Made by a program: the position numbers and the translations under genes. Below the pieces are notes generated by a model. It saw only the letters and a list, made by a program, of their open reading frames with translations. It was not told where the DNA came from and did no database searches. Source: Trichomonas tenax (lineage: Eukaryota > Parabasalia > Trichomonadida > Trichomonadidae). Taken from it: 18,302 nt of DNA. Where the stretch lies: contig JALKBU010001020.1 in NCBI GenBank assembly GCA_023091735.1, positions 1 through 18,302 of the forward strand, written 5' to 3'. Shown in pieces: positions 1 to 8,698 of the stretch (within the stretch, counting starts at the first letter, position 1; each line of letters starts with the position of its first letter).

Positions 1-100
1 ATAAAAAAATTAAATTATTTTAAAATTAACTTTAAAAATTAGTTGCTCGGATTTGTTGTTTATATATCGTGTTTGGAATACATCCTCTATATATAGAATG
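1..100. other. AT-rich edge with no gene seen
   Basis: The first ~100 bases are A/T-rich. Reading frames here have no recognisable protein similarity. A minus-strand frame that runs through 10-396 is the shadow of BspA-like fragments that read sensibly only on the plus strand. Confidence 0.5.
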
Positions 101-625
101 ACAAGTAGCCCCCGCTCTCTACTACTAATGATAACGCATATTGCGTAAATATTATAGGAATTATATATATTGGAAAAAGTGCTTTTGAAGGATAAATGGA
201 TTTTTAAGCATCTCCTAATGCAAGAATTTAACAATGATTGGAAACAAAGCATTCCTTGTTTGTATAAGTTTGCACAGTGATTTAATCTTCCAACAAAACT
301 TGGAATACATTCATATAATGGATGCAAATTTTCAGGCGGTCTTATGATAAATATTAGCGATATCGCTTTTTTTGAATGTTCGAGTTTCACAGGCATTTTT
401 TGGTTGCATTGGTTTTGACGGATAACTGCAATTCAATAATAATGATGAAAAAGATAATGAAGAAATGATGATTATACTTTTTATGGATGCTGGAAATTCA
501 CTGATATTTTGAGATACCTTCAAACATTTCTTTTCATGTTCAAATTTCTCTGGTGAACTTATTGTGACAAGAATATTAGTTCATATTTGAGAAGGTGCTT
601 TTCAAATAGCTGTATTGATACATTA
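100..625 (+). pseudogene. Decayed BspA-like leucine-rich repeat gene fragments
   Basis: No long reading frame survives, but the plus strand carries a series of short peptides that are typical of the BspA-like (LRR_5, treponemal/bacteroidal type) repeat family, which is hugely expanded in trichomonads. Reading across frames gives IGKSAFEG (169-192, then TAA), LTMIGNKAFLVCISLHSD (about 219-280), GCKFSGG, ISDIAFFECSSFTG (about 353-391), FFSCSNFSGELIV (about 528-568) and EGAFQIA (about 590-610). Spacing between matching positions fits the ~23-residue repeat. At least three frame changes and several stops separate the pieces, so this is a relic. Family members are secreted or surface-exposed repeat proteins. 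Nothing after ~625 is convincing. The relic points toward the minus-strand BspA-like relic that starts at 1775. Confidence 0.7.
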
Positions 626-791
626 AGATGGAGTCTCAAAATTGCATTCCTAATGCCATTCAGATGGTTTAATTTATTTAAATATAAATCTATATTTTCG
701 AAATGAGTTAAAACTCTACTTTCTGCAATCATATTTAACTCATTTATGACTATTACTTCTGAGTGAACATATTCATTATATTACATCATAA

Positions 792-1775
792 TCATGATTT
801 GGATCCAGACATGATTAAGATTAAATTGGAGATACTGACACATTTGTCAGTATAACCGAGTTCATATGCATCAAATGAAACCGGATATATGTCAAAAAAA
901 TCTGATGGATATGAATATGAAACACGAATCGTTTTGATTGTACAGTTGTTAGAAACAGTCTTTTTACTAAATGATGTTGATCCATAATATGCAATTAATG
1001 ATAATTTTTGATTATTATCAAATGCATTTACAGACTGTGGAATAATTATTTTTCGTAATGATGAAGAAATGATTACTTGAGTTCCGATTCTCTCTAAGAT
1101 GAATGGGAGTTTAAGTTCAATCAGCGAATTACAGTTTCTGATAGAATTTGGCGGAAAATATGTAATTCTTGTCTTTGAAAGATCGATGTGTGTTGTTATA
1201 AACATAGAATAAAACAAATAATCAGAGATAGATGTCAAATTTTCCCATCCAATGAATTTAGAGTAATTAACGGCACCAAGACTGTATCCGCTTAATAATT
1301 TCGTTATATTTATTGTTGGAAAGTCCGACATCTCAAATGCAGAAGGAGTGCGAAGCAATTTTGTCATATTTTTGTTAAAAAGAAAGTTATTCACTGCACA
1401 ATAATTTGGATTATTTTCATCAAATGTCGATTATAATTAAACGGGGCTCCACCCATAGTCAGTAAACTCGCAGGAATATGAATGGATTCTAATCCGCAAT
1501 CTCCGAAGACATTGGTTCCAAATGTTTGGAAAGCTTCTGGTAAAATTATTTTTGTAATTTGTGACCAATGAAAGGCACTGTCACGGATCTCAACTATGTT
1601 AGATTGACTCAAATCAACATAGATACACGAGCATGATTTACAAGCTTCGATTCCTATAATTTTTTAACTTTTGTTTGTAACGATAATTTCTCCTCTCCAG
1701 TTTGTATCAAACTTAATGATCGTATCCGCCGTTGACTGCGTCACTCAATAACCAAAGCAAATTAATAACAAACAT
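792..1775 (-). pseudogene. BspA-like leucine-rich repeat surface protein, frameshifted
   Basis: This is a broken member of the trichomonad BspA-like LRR family of surface or secreted proteins. A short signal-peptide-like start (ATG at 1775: MFVINLLWLLSDAV...) runs into a stop. The LRR body then opens in another frame from about 1655 (KIIGIEACKSC..., no ATG) and ends with a stop at 1391. A second frame continues from about 1430 to 792. Residues before the second frame's first ATG (ENNPNYCAVNNFLFNKN, read upstream of 1376) match the family's NPNY...NVLFNK linker. They overlap the end of the first frame, so a frameshift lies near 1425-1440. The body shows the usual repeat grammar (IRDSAFHWSQITKIILPEAF, GTNVFGDCGLESIHIPASL) and the family's AYYGSTSF / SYPSDFF end block. 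No anchor helix is seen. Two frame breaks make an expressed full-length product unlikely. Confidence 0.8.
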
Positions 1776-1816
1776 CAAATAAATATTTTAAAAAGTAACA
1801 AACAAACAAAAAAACT

Positions 1817-4800
1817 CTATTTCTTCTTAACTAAGTTATTTCTCTTTCTATGAACAGTTGCAACTTTATCTCTTAATAGCTTGAAAGTTTCAGACAGTTT
1901 GCGCAATGTCAACACTCCAGGAGCGAGAATTAACGTTGGCAATGCTTGAAGACCTTTTCTTGATAAAATCAGGGATGCAAGTCCGTTATTTATTGCTTCA
2001 TCAGCATCATTCTTTCCATCAACAACGTCAAGTGTTGCTTGAAGAACTCCTTGTGCTATATTTGTGGCTCCAGCACCAGCATTGAGTGCTTCGAACGCGA
2101 GAACTTTAAACAAAGCTATACAACCCATTGCGACACCTCCCGCATGTCCATATTGATTATCTTTGAAGTCGAATATCATGGAAAGTGCCGACGAGATGTT
2201 CCTTATTGATCGAACGACAGGAAGACCTGATGCAACGGCAGCTGCTCCAGGACGAGCGAGTTCTCTGATGTAAAAGTCAGCGAGTGATGAAGCAAGATGA
2301 TCACCACGACACGCGAGAACTTTACACGAAGGAACACGCATATTAACATCATCGAGATGAACATTGACATAGAAAGTAAAATGGGCATAAGCAAGTAAAT
2401 CGAATGATCCAATTTCAAATAATTGAAAAGCAAGTGGTTCATCAATAATTGTTTCACATGGAAATGTCGGTCTCATGCAGTTAAACGAATGAACAAAGAA
2501 CTCAATGAGTTGATGAGTAATAAAAGTCACCATCTTTGGTGGTGGCTTCAGTGAAAATGTAACTTCCATTCTCGGTCCATCGCTTTTGAGAATGTTAAAT
2601 TCGAGCTGCAGTTTATCTTCATTTGGTGATGTTGGATCTTTTCCAATGACAATTGCAGAATCACTCTTTGGAACATTATCCAATACTGCGAATGTTGGAA
2701 ATGCAGCTGAAATGCATAATGTGAATAAAGGATCTTTCGAATATGTTTTGATTGATGCATTTCCTTGTAATTTGATTTCCACTGAATTTGATTCATCTCT
2801 CATGCAAATAAGATCGAAATCGGAATTATCATTTACATTTTCGAGTAATTGCGGCATTTCTTTTAATGGACAAAGATCATAAACACCATCTAAATCTCTT
2901 CCTCCGTAAATGAAAAATGAAATATTTGCATTTTCAACATCAACTTGAATATCTGGCTCTGATGTGACATCTCCGTATGTTATTTCAGCTTCTGGAAGAT
3001 CACTGTATTCGTCGCCTTCTTCGACAACAACTTTTGAGCACATGTTATCAATATTTTCATAAATGGTTGATTTTTGACGCATTTCATTGATATCGAAGTT
3101 TCCTGGTGTTGGAAGTTGATTTAATTTCATTGATTGCATAACAGAAACGGAAACAACATTCTGCAATTCCAAAAGTTTATCAGGGGGGTTAAAATGCCTT
3201 GTTTTCGTCTGCTGATCTAAAGGCAGATCTAAACCATATTGAACATGCGATGCAAATGCTAAAAGAAGACTTAATGTATCTGCACACAAACCACCATTTA
3301 ATTTGACATCATTGACTTTAATGAACATCTTTTCATGACTCTTTTCTAGATTAACACTTGCAACAACATCCAAAATATGCGCAATTGATGATTCAACATG
3401 TTTGAATGGGATTTTGAGATTTCTTCGTGATATTGGATTTCTACTATTCGTGAAATAAACAGATAAACTTGCGTGAAGAACGATGTTAAATGAATCATTA
3501 TGTGAACTCATTAAAAATGCTAAAGGAGGAACAGCAACAAACAAACGACAAGGAATATTAATGCAAACATATTCTAAAACAATTGATTGTGATCTTACGT
3601 CGATCTGTAGTTGTTGATTTGATGGATTTTCTTCTGTTTTAGGTTTTTCTTCACCTTTAACGAAAGTTGTTGTTAAAGCTGAAGTTAATTCATTTATTAC
3701 TTGCATAAATGAAAGATCACCAGGAATTCGAACTAATAAATCACCAATCATTGCTCCAACAAACAACGATGAATCTTTTCCAATGCTTTCGTTCATTGAA
3801 AATGCAATTTGAGCGAATTTTGAACCTTCGAGAATATTATATTTATCTGAGGTCAAAAACACTATTTTATCAAGTGACACCAACACTCTCGTATTCTTCC
3901 ACATACCAGCAGAAGCAAGCATTAACTTAAATCCGATATTTTCAATGCCTAAGCAAATATTGCTGAACTTGAAGTTCAATTTTGGAATTTTAGACAAAAC
4001 TAACATCGATTGATTATTTTGGACTGGAATTTCGTTAGAAAGTGTTTCTGGTAATGATTCCATAAATGAATCTATCCATTCTATAATTTGCGATATAGAG
4101 AACATGAATCCTTTTGTTAATTCAACAGAAAGATTTCCAAGATTTGCAATTATTGATGTATATCGTCCTTTCTTTCTCTCCACATTGTAGTTCAGTGCTT
4201 CATGTAATGTTGTTGGAAAATCTGCAAAAGTTGCTAATTTATTTACATTCGTTGGCATTAATAATTGGAAATTAGTTTGATCTAAACTTAAAATTGTTAA
4301 ATCATTATATTTAGCTTCTATAGTATCAAATGTAACCGACAAGCTATCATTCATTGATATATTTAAGTTATTAAGAGTGATTTGAATTCCATTTACTGAA
4401 ATCGTTAATTGTTTTATTATTAAACTCGTTTTTGATATAACAAATTTAGAAGGTGCCCGTTTTGGCTGTTCTTGAGATATTTTTTTATGTGCTTGAACTC
4501 TTTGTGGAAGATTTGAGATAAATGTTGAAATTAAATCGAGTGTTTCTTTATCCAAATGCATATTAATGGAATCTATAGAACAGCTAAGTGATGTTTCATG
4601 ATATTTAACGATTGTATTTTGAATATTTGCAATATTAATTTGATTTCTTCTTTCACCAACAATAAAGTTGAGAGACTTCAGCGTAGTCAATCCGTGTGGA
4701 CTGCTGTTTGCTTCTGCAGATAAATTTTCGAATGTGAGAGAACATGGAGAATCAGCTTGAATTCTAACGATTGTAGTGAAATGTTCTATTGATGCTTTGA

Positions 4801-5251
4801 CTTTTTTCATGGCATTCATCAAATAGTCTCCGAATGAGCTACTTTTTTGTGCTTCTTGTGGAAGTTGTTGCTTTAATTCGATTAATGATTGTTGTAGATT
4901 TGGATCTGGAGATTCAACTTTATTGGGCATCTTTGCATCGATGTCAATAACGATTCTTTCAACTTCTAAAAGAAATTTTGAGAGATTATATTTTGCATTA
5001 AAATTTATCTTCGATATGTAAATAGAATTGAAGTGTAAAAACGGAGTGTAGGGGTTAACCAAATTGACGCATATAAATGTTTTGCGTATAATCAATTTTA
5101 AAGTCCAATCCTGAAAAAGTTGCAAAGAAATCGTTTCATCTTGAATTGGTTCTTCGAGAAAACGTATTATGACGCCCTTCAAAATCGATTCTGCAGCAGA
5201 ATTCGATGCACTGGTGACTTTATTCGCCATCCATCGAAGGACAGAAGTCAT
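1817..5251 (-). CDS. ATG2: ATG2-like autophagy lipid-transfer protein (chorein family)
   Basis: This intact 1,144-residue frame starts at ATG 5251 and ends at TAG 1817. I call it a divergent ATG2, the rod-shaped protein that moves lipid from ER to the growing phagophore together with ATG9 and WIPI/ATG18. Seen: the N-terminus (about residues 20-110: ILKGVIIRFLEE..., then alternating hydrophobic strands) resembles a chorein-type start. The middle is long and beta-rich. Around residue 777, ISFFIYGGRDL resembles the W-x-L-YGG-x-D signature of the ATG2 CAD region. Residues ~985-1071 (ADFYIRELARPGAAAV, RSIRNISSALSMIF, HAGGVAMGCIALFK, AFEALNAGAG) follow the ATG2 C-terminal helical block. The tail is basic. 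Length is short against 1,500-2,300 residues usual for the family. VPS13 or another bridge-type protein is the alternative, but the C-terminal block favours ATG2. The gene has no breaks, unlike its neighbours. Confidence 0.72.
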   Translation of the reverse strand: MTSVLRWMANKVTSASNSAAESILKGVIIRFLEEPIQDETISLQLFQDWTLKLIIRKTFICVNLVNPYTPFLHFNSIYISKINFNAKYNLSKFLLEVERIVIDIDAKMPNKVESPDPNLQQSLIELKQQLPQEAQKSSSFGDYLMNAMKKVKASIEHFTTIVRIQADSPCSLTFENLSAEANSSPHGLTTLKSLNFIVGERRNQINIANIQNTIVKYHETSLSCSIDSINMHLDKETLDLISTFISNLPQRVQAHKKISQEQPKRAPSKFVISKTSLIIKQLTISVNGIQITLNNLNISMNDSLSVTFDTIEAKYNDLTILSLDQTNFQLLMPTNVNKLATFADFPTTLHEALNYNVERKKGRYTSIIANLGNLSVELTKGFMFSISQIIEWIDSFMESLPETLSNEIPVQNNQSMLVLSKIPKLNFKFSNICLGIENIGFKLMLASAGMWKNTRVLVSLDKIVFLTSDKYNILEGSKFAQIAFSMNESIGKDSSLFVGAMIGDLLVRIPGDLSFMQVINELTSALTTTFVKGEEKPKTEENPSNQQLQIDVRSQSIVLEYVCINIPCRLFVAVPPLAFLMSSHNDSFNIVLHASLSVYFTNSRNPISRRNLKIPFKHVESSIAHILDVVASVNLEKSHEKMFIKVNDVKLNGGLCADTLSLLLAFASHVQYGLDLPLDQQTKTRHFNPPDKLLELQNVVSVSVMQSMKLNQLPTPGNFDINEMRQKSTIYENIDNMCSKVVVEEGDEYSDLPEAEITYGDVTSEPDIQVDVENANISFFIYGGRDLDGVYDLCPLKEMPQLLENVNDNSDFDLICMRDESNSVEIKLQGNASIKTYSKDPLFTLCISAAFPTFAVLDNVPKSDSAIVIGKDPTSPNEDKLQLEFNILKSDGPRMEVTFSLKPPPKMVTFITHQLIEFFVHSFNCMRPTFPCETIIDEPLAFQLFEIGSFDLLAYAHFTFYVNVHLDDVNMRVPSCKVLACRGDHLASSLADFYIRELARPGAAAVASGLPVVRSIRNISSALSMIFDFKDNQYGHAGGVAMGCIALFKVLAFEALNAGAGATNIAQGVLQATLDVVDGKNDADEAINNGLASLILSRKGLQALPTLILAPGVLTLRKLSETFKLLRDKVATVHRKRNNLVKKK

Positions 5252-5276
5252 TTTAAAATCTTTTGTTACTTTTGAT

Positions 5277-5284
5277 AAAAATGA
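5277..5284 (-). promoter_or_regulatory. Possible Inr (TCATTTTT) of the ATG2-like gene
   Basis: On the minus strand TCATTTTT lies about 31 nt upstream of ATG 5251. It fits the trichomonad initiator TCA(+1)-Y-(T/A). That distance is at the long end for this element, and such motifs are frequent in AT-rich DNA, so this is a weak assignment. Confidence 0.3.
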
Positions 5285-5960
5285 TGGATCTAAAACTTTA
5301 ATTATAACTCATTTTGTGATCAACAAAATTAATACAAAATCACATCACTACATTCATTATAACATCTAAAACATATTTCATCTATTAGAATGTGTTTTTA
5401 CGAAAGATTATATCTCGGAATTTCATGAAAATCATTGATTAAAATTCAACAAAATTTTCCTTAAATTATTTGATTTTATATCTCCGTTTTAAAATTACAC
5501 ATGAAATATTTAATTAAATCCAAATTCTCAATATTTTCTTCGATAAAATTATTAATTTTTCATTGCAAAAGTTTGAACTATTATCTTATATCTTTCTCTC
5601 CTTTCAAAGGAGTATAACCTATCACTTTCAAGCAACAAACAAAATATTTTATATAAAATGATGTTTTCTCTGTGAACAGAGATGAAATAGATGAACAAAG
5701 ACATTGACTTCATTCACAAACTTTTATGTATTTGTTTTACATTTTGAACATTATGTTTTATCGCTAATCAACAAAGATTTCATCAATTCAACATTTTAAA
5801 TAGCATTTTGCTGTATAAATAATTAAGAAGTGCTGTTTGGACAATGCAAATGTTTCACTCCATGGAATGACAATTCATTGTTGAATAATGTTATGAAAAG
5901 AAATCGTCACTTTTTTGAACATTATTTTTAAATCCTCTTCATTGGAGGATTTCTTCCAAT
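5285..5960. other. Intergenic spacer between divergent genes
   Basis: About 680 bp of very AT-rich DNA separates the minus-strand ATG2-like gene from the plus-strand Pmp-like pseudogene. I see no reading frame resembling a protein. The only structure noted is a short perfect palindrome at 5667-5682 (TCTCTGT-GA-ACAGAGA). Two small overlapping inverted repeats lie near 5934-5960 (TCCTC/GAGGA and ATTGGA/TCCAAT), just before the pseudogene's first ATG. Confidence 0.5.
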
Positions 5961-5969
5961 ATTATAATA

Positions 5970-8137
5970 ATGAGATTAGATTGGAGTGATTTCTTCACAG
6001 GAAGTTACACTAAGTCCGCCGGCGGAATCATATCATCTAATGGCCAATATTTAATTCGCGATTGCACATTTTCAAATGGTCAAGATCGTGCAATTTCATC
6101 TGAATCATCATCGAGTAGTACCAATAAGCTTCTTACATAATATAGTAGTTTCTCTGATTTCTATCGTATTAGTAAAGATGGAGGCGCAATTCGTTTTTCT
6201 AGTTCAGGAGAGTTCTACCTTAACAGAATCTGCAGAACTAATTGTTCTTCCACAACAGATTATCACTTTTCTTATAGTACAGTCACCAATTCAGATTCTA
6301 GTAAGAATTCTATGAATTTTTCGACTGTATTTTTAAGTGATTTAGATGTTGGATGGAATCATATTAATTTTGTTATTGGAAATTTCGAAATGTCTAATAC
6401 TAATATGTCTCAATGCAAAGAGTCTGATGCTGGAGGATTTCGATGTTATAATACTTATTCTCCTTCTTGCAAATTTTCAACTTTTGATAGTTGCATTAGT
6501 AGTAATAATATTGTCAGATTTTCTAGTTGCAAAACTTTATCGAAAATTAATAATTGCAACTTTTATCAAATAATTTTTAGAAGATTGCATTTTTATTGGG
6601 AATTCTAAAAATTATTTGTTCTATGCAGATTCTTCCAACTTTACAGTCATTCACTGTTACACTTCAGACAATCAATGCACTACTGCAACAGGAGTATACG
6701 ATATTAATTCTCTAACAACGACCAAATTCAATCTCAACATTGAGTATTTTAGTACAATGAAATGTTACGCCAGGAATCCTTATTACGATAAAAACAATCC
6801 TCTAATGAACCAAATTCGTTTGATTGCAGAAGGATCAATCGAAGTCATTTGTCGTGACCGCAATTTGTGTAAAAATCGAATTTTCGATGCATTATCACTA
6901 TTCCAAGCGGCAATTTACACATCCGGTTAATAAACATTTATTAATTCTTAAAGTTTTATCAATTGTCAATAAATGTAATGAAGTGTCAGGAAACGTAAAA
7001 AATGTGAGATCTCACAAATCCTAAAATGAGGAGCTTTGTTGCATTTCGCGAAGCTTTGGGCTTAAGACCAAAAAATTATGACATAGTAAATTACACTCTA
7101 CCCGACCTTCCTTTTTCTGATTTCGAATTCATTCCGGAGAGATTTCAACATATTATGTTTATAAAGGTAAGCCAAAAAGCTATTTTGGAAGTATCATGAT
7201 CGGATCTAATGCATCATATGAAATATCTTCTGTAATTGAAACAAATGATGAACCGGACTCCCCTGTATATTGGAAGTATTACAACAACACAAAGATGGGA
7301 ATTGCATCATTAGGAAAAAACTTTGATATAAGTGGCAGTATCATTAACCATCCTGTAACATTGATAAAATGCACTGGTGCTGATGTTTGCAAAGTTCAGT
7401 TTTTGAATGTTTCCTCTCTTTTCTGTTTAGAAAAGAAGGGAAATACGGCGAGAGGTTACTTGAATTTAAGAGCATTATTTCCACGAAAAAGGAAGGGAAA
7501 ATAACTTATGATATTTACATGAATAGTTCCATCGGCTATGATGACTATGTGAATGCATATGCCCAAACGGCTAATGTAATTATTGCAGGTTTCAATCTCA
7601 AAAAAAGCTCATATAAGCGTCAGAAAGGCGTAACTTTTGAATTTGATTATCTTGAGCCTAATCTTGGAGGTGAACCACCACTTGAAGGACAACTTGGGTA
7701 TAGAACAAAAATGAATTCCTACACATTATTTCATGGGATCAGAATTAGACTCAATGGTAGAAGACAAAAATAAACGAAGATATGAATTCAGATTATCTAA
7801 CACATTCACTTGGGTTGATGTATCTGGTAAAGTTCCATCTGCCGATGATGAGGAAATGCTAATCTCAGAAGTTACAGCAACACTTTCATCAAATAGAGGA
7901 ACTTTCACAAAAGAAAATCTTAAAGTAGGATGTAATAATAAAGGAGGAAACAGGCCACTTAATGGTAATGGAGGAAACACTGCTGTAATTGTTATTTGCG
8001 TCGTCATCGCAATTGTTGTCATCGCTGCATGTGTTTGGTTTTTCGTTTTTCGAGAGAAAAAGTCCCAAAATGATTCCTCGAGTTCAAGTTCGAGCAAATC
8101 TAAATTAGAAACAACAAAGAAATTATTAATAAATTAA
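5970..8137 (+). pseudogene. Pmp-like type I surface membrane protein, multiply broken
   Basis: This looks like the wreck of a trichomonad polymorphic-membrane-protein-like surface protein: a long extracellular beta-helix-like region rich in C-x-F and GGA/GGF motifs, one membrane helix, and a short cytoplasmic tail. From ATG 5970 a frame runs 56 codons to a TAA at 6138 and continues in the same frame from 6141 to about 6570 (KDGGAIRFSSSGEFYL, GGFRCYN, FSSCKTLSKINNCNFYQ). A frameshift at ~6565-6576 leads to EDCIFIGNSKNYLFYADSS, which ends at 6930. Further pieces read from 7026 (frame of 5970), from ~7130 (frame of 7196), from ~7420 (frame of 7387) and from ~7735 to 8137. The last carries the helix AVIVICVVIAIVVIAACVWF and the tail FREKK with a run of about seven Ser. 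No signal peptide is visible at the 5' end, so the N-terminus is probably also lost. The frame changes could in part be sequencing errors. Confidence 0.75.
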
Positions 8138-8148
8138 ACATCATTTTT

Positions 8149-8633
8149 GCCACGTAAATTTCTTTGACATGTAAATAATTTAAATTTTGATATGTAAAAT
8201 CTCATACTAAATTTGACATGTAAATTAAAATTATCATAAATTTGGACATGTAAAATAGAACTTATGATAGTTTATAAATATTTCTCGATATTTCATAGTT
8301 CTGAATCAAGTACATCAAATCGAAATGGCCACTTAAATTCTCAAAATTTATATTTTTGCCAAATAAATTTCAAAATGACATGTAAACAAACAATAAAAAA
8401 TAATCCCTGTTTAACATAGACAAATTCTCGCATATTTGAAAACAAAAGATCGTTTATAAAAAAAATGCTGCCAGGAAAAATTTTTCATGTACAATTTCAT
8501 TTTCATTTATGCTGTCACCTTTTTTGAGTTTACCAAAAATTTCATGATATTTGGATAGTATATCGATAGCAGAACAAAATAAAATTTATATGTCAAATAA
8601 ACCGAAATTTTGATTTAATATGTGGCCATTAAA
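8149..8633 (+). repeat. Cluster of degenerate 10-bp motif GAYATGTAAA / GCCACGTAAA
   Basis: Immediately downstream of the Pmp-like pseudogene and upstream of the ankyrin gene, a 10-bp motif recurs in one orientation. Clean copies are GCCACGTAAA 8149, GACATGTAAA 8166, 8215, 8245 and 8377, and GATATGTAAA 8189. Weaker variants are GCCACTTAAA 8328, GCCAAATAAA 8358 and GCCATTAAA 8625. Spacings of 17-30 bp at the left end are irregular, so this is not a tandem repeat with a fixed unit. Copies also occur in the 11-14 kb desert and, as GACGCGTAAA and GCCGGCGTAAA, at 17650-17679. The role is unknown. The rest of 8387-8640 is plain AT-rich spacer. Confidence 0.6.
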
Positions 8634-8698
8634 TTGAGAATATATTTTTTCTTTTGGATTTCCAAGAAGTTTGTTCAGGACTGAAGACATCTCCGTGT

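Noticed and set aside
10..396. 128-residue minus-strand frame
   Set aside because: The plus strand of the same segment reads as BspA-like LRR fragments; the minus frame has no family resemblance and is a shadow.
2586..2882. 98-residue plus-strand frame inside the ATG2-like gene
   Set aside because: Antisense shadow of a well-supported 1,144-residue gene.
8149..8386. CRISPR-like array
   Set aside because: The repeat is only 10 bp, spacers vary irregularly from about 17 to 30 bp, and the organism is eukaryotic.
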